Source: Algoriphagus sp.
GTDB lineage: Bacteria > Bacteroidota > Bacteroidia > Cytophagales > Cyclobacteriaceae
Length of the DNA stretch: 54,174 nucleotides
Direction of reading: 5' to 3'
Assembly: GCA_029945945.1 (NCBI GenBank)
Contig: JAQSDM010000011.1
Coordinates: 576,079-630,252 of the forward strand
Positions 53,014 to 54,174 of the stretch are shown here, piece after piece; the stretch's first letter is position 1, and every line of letters starts with the position of its first letter. The notes below the pieces were generated by a model. That model searched no databases and was not told the DNA's origin. It saw nothing but the letters and a program-made list of their open reading frames with translations. The position numbers were made by a program, and so were the translations under genes.

Positions 53014-54174
53014 CAGATGTAGCAGGTCTGTTATTTAATCAAGTAAGTGCCTTGGGTATTAAAACATGGACCGCCGGGTTTAATGTCTGGAGCGAAGACA
53101 ATAACTCCTACGTAGACTATATAACAAGTCCCAATGGAGGTTTTATTGAGCCTTATACAGTACAAACAGAAAGAGCTGAGGCATTAAGGGATATCGCAAA
53201 TGCCAGGAAAAGTGGGGTTGAATTTGATGTGCAATATGTTGAAGGGGAAAAGATCAAACAATTGTACCTCGCACTTACTCAGCTTGATGAGAAGCAGTAT
53301 GAAATAATGCTGCAAGATGGAGTCAGTTTCCCTTCTCAACAATATGAACATTTTGTGTTTGGCTCCAAAGTTAGCCTGATGTTCATCACGTATGAACCTG
53401 TACCGGAAGCACATGAAATATTCAAGCGCCTTGGCAAAGTTTTCGAACAGACATACACACGTTTTCTAGACCTTAAAAAAGCAGAAGCACAGGCACGGGA
53501 AGCCCAAATTGAAAATGCATTGGAGAAAGTCCGGTCCCGCACCATGGCAATGCAGCATAGCGATGAATTGGCAGAAGCTGCATTTGTTCTTTTCCAGCAA
53601 CTTCAGGCCTTGGGAGTGGTCCATGAGCGGATCAATATCGGGGTAGTCAAAGAAGAAAGCAAAACGATTGATTTCTGGATCACTGAACAAGGAGGCAACC
53701 AGATCAATACGCGATTTACCGGCAGAATCGATGAGCCAACTACGCTTGCCAAAATGTTTAATGGTTGGAAAAAGAATCAAAAATCCATGGTCATTGACCT
53801 GACCGGTGACGATTTGGCGAATTGGCTGAAATATTTGAAAGAGGAAATCGGGATACCTTTTGATCCTGCATTTTTACACAATCGTCGCGTTCAGACAGTA
53901 GGATTCTTTTCAAAAGGGATGTTGGTTTTGACGACTCCTGAACCTTTGCCAGAGGAAAATTTACGGCTTCTTGAGAAATTCGCAGGAGTCTTTGACCTGA
54001 CTTATACCCGTTTCAGCGATTTGAAACATGCAGAAGCACAAGCGCGAGAAGCGCATGTTGAAGTTGCGCTGGAGCGGATCAGAGCAAGAGCACTCGCGAT
54101 GCAATCCTCCACCGAGCTAAGCGAAGTGGCCAAAGTGCTGCGGGATCAAATGGGAATTCTGGGTCAGGAAGACC
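49558..54174 (+). repeat. Array of about 0.55-kb coding repeats (sensor module plus coiled-coil linker)
   Basis: The linker codons for AEAQAR recur at 50086, 50656, 51220, 51802, 52366, 52923, 53481 and 54030. The spacings are 570, 564, 582, 564, 557, 558 and 549 bases. All are multiples of three except 557, which exposes the one-base deletion. The linkers are far more alike than the modules between them, at both DNA and protein level. A related first linker (EALLERVRAVAMGM) begins near 49567. Confidence 0.9.
52905..54174 (+). CDS. Continuation of the sensor-array gene after a one-base deletion (partial, runs off window)
   Basis: From 52905 a frame shifted by one base reads FLDLQKAEAQAREAQIENAL and is open without a stop to the last base of the window. 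It completes the linker of module 6, then holds module 7 (VAGLLFNQVSALGIKTWTAG to KVFEQTYTRFLDLKKAEAQA), module 8 (FVLFQQLQALGVVHERINIG to VFDLTYTRFSDLKHAEAQAR) and the start of module 9 (SEVAKVLRDQMGILGQED). It has no start of its own. The perfect preservation of the frame for 420 codons argues that the break is recent or a sequencing error. The output domain lies beyond the window. Confidence 0.85.

Noticed and set aside
50086..54060. Regularly spaced DNA repeats considered as a CRISPR-like or satellite array
   Set aside because: Spacing is about 0.55 kb, in frame, and the repeats encode coiled-coil linkers of one protein, so they are coding repeats.

Overview
The window looks like chromosomal DNA of an aerobic Bacteroidota of the order Cytophagales, perhaps Cyclobacteriaceae. 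This is inferred from gene content: a DUF6090 protein, a Reg_prop/Y_Y_Y two-component kinase, a tricorn-like S41 protease, a PQQ dehydrogenase with fused cytochrome c, and a repetitive multi-sensor protein with linkers of the type found in this phylum. Most starts lack a Shine-Dalgarno sequence, as is usual there. I see no rRNA, tRNA, CRISPR array, phage or complete insertion sequence. I found no promoter that I would defend.

Layout. 1-492 is the 3' end of a secreted protein. 599-7334 (minus) holds a histidine-bearing membrane protein, a decayed protease tail, a quinohaemoprotein dehydrogenase lipoprotein and a tricorn-like protease. 7477-13413 (plus) holds DUF6090, a second histidine-bearing membrane protein, DUF3500 and two tandem DUF418 proteins. 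13507-18993 (plus) is a run of small metabolic genes: SnoaL-like lipoprotein, RidA-like, extended SDR, DUF2306, dihaem cytochrome c, EthD, cupin and sterol-desaturase-like hydroxylase. 19033-25270 holds a third histidine-bearing membrane protein, a decayed hydroxylase tail, an M28 peptidase, a VanZ-like protein, a minus-strand membrane protein, and an SDR/membrane protein/AraC unit. 25510-28779 is a large BNR-propeller exoprotein.

28964-40356 (minus) is the energy-metabolism core. In transcription order it is a giant pyruvate:ferredoxin oxidoreductase with an extra C-terminal ferredoxin domain, rnfC-D-G-E-A joined by 4-8 nt overlaps, a NqrM-like small membrane protein, a plant-type ferredoxin-NADP reductase and rnfB. 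Together these would make reduced ferredoxin from a 2-oxoacid and exchange its electrons with NAD (coupled to an ion gradient) and with NADP. A HEPN-like gene lies upstream.

41314-54174 (plus) is a signalling region: a cyclic-nucleotide-binding/patatin protein, a TPR protein, a SnoaL-like lipoprotein, a Reg_prop histidine kinase, and a huge protein made of at least eight about 185-residue sensor modules joined by near-identical coiled coils. That last gene carries a one-base deletion near 52901 and runs off the window.

The most notable signals are the modular sensor array, the PFOR-Rnf-FNR cluster with its NqrM-like gene, four membrane proteins sharing one histidine pattern, and two places where a full gene, a cargo gene and a diverged decayed copy of the first gene's tail stand in a row.
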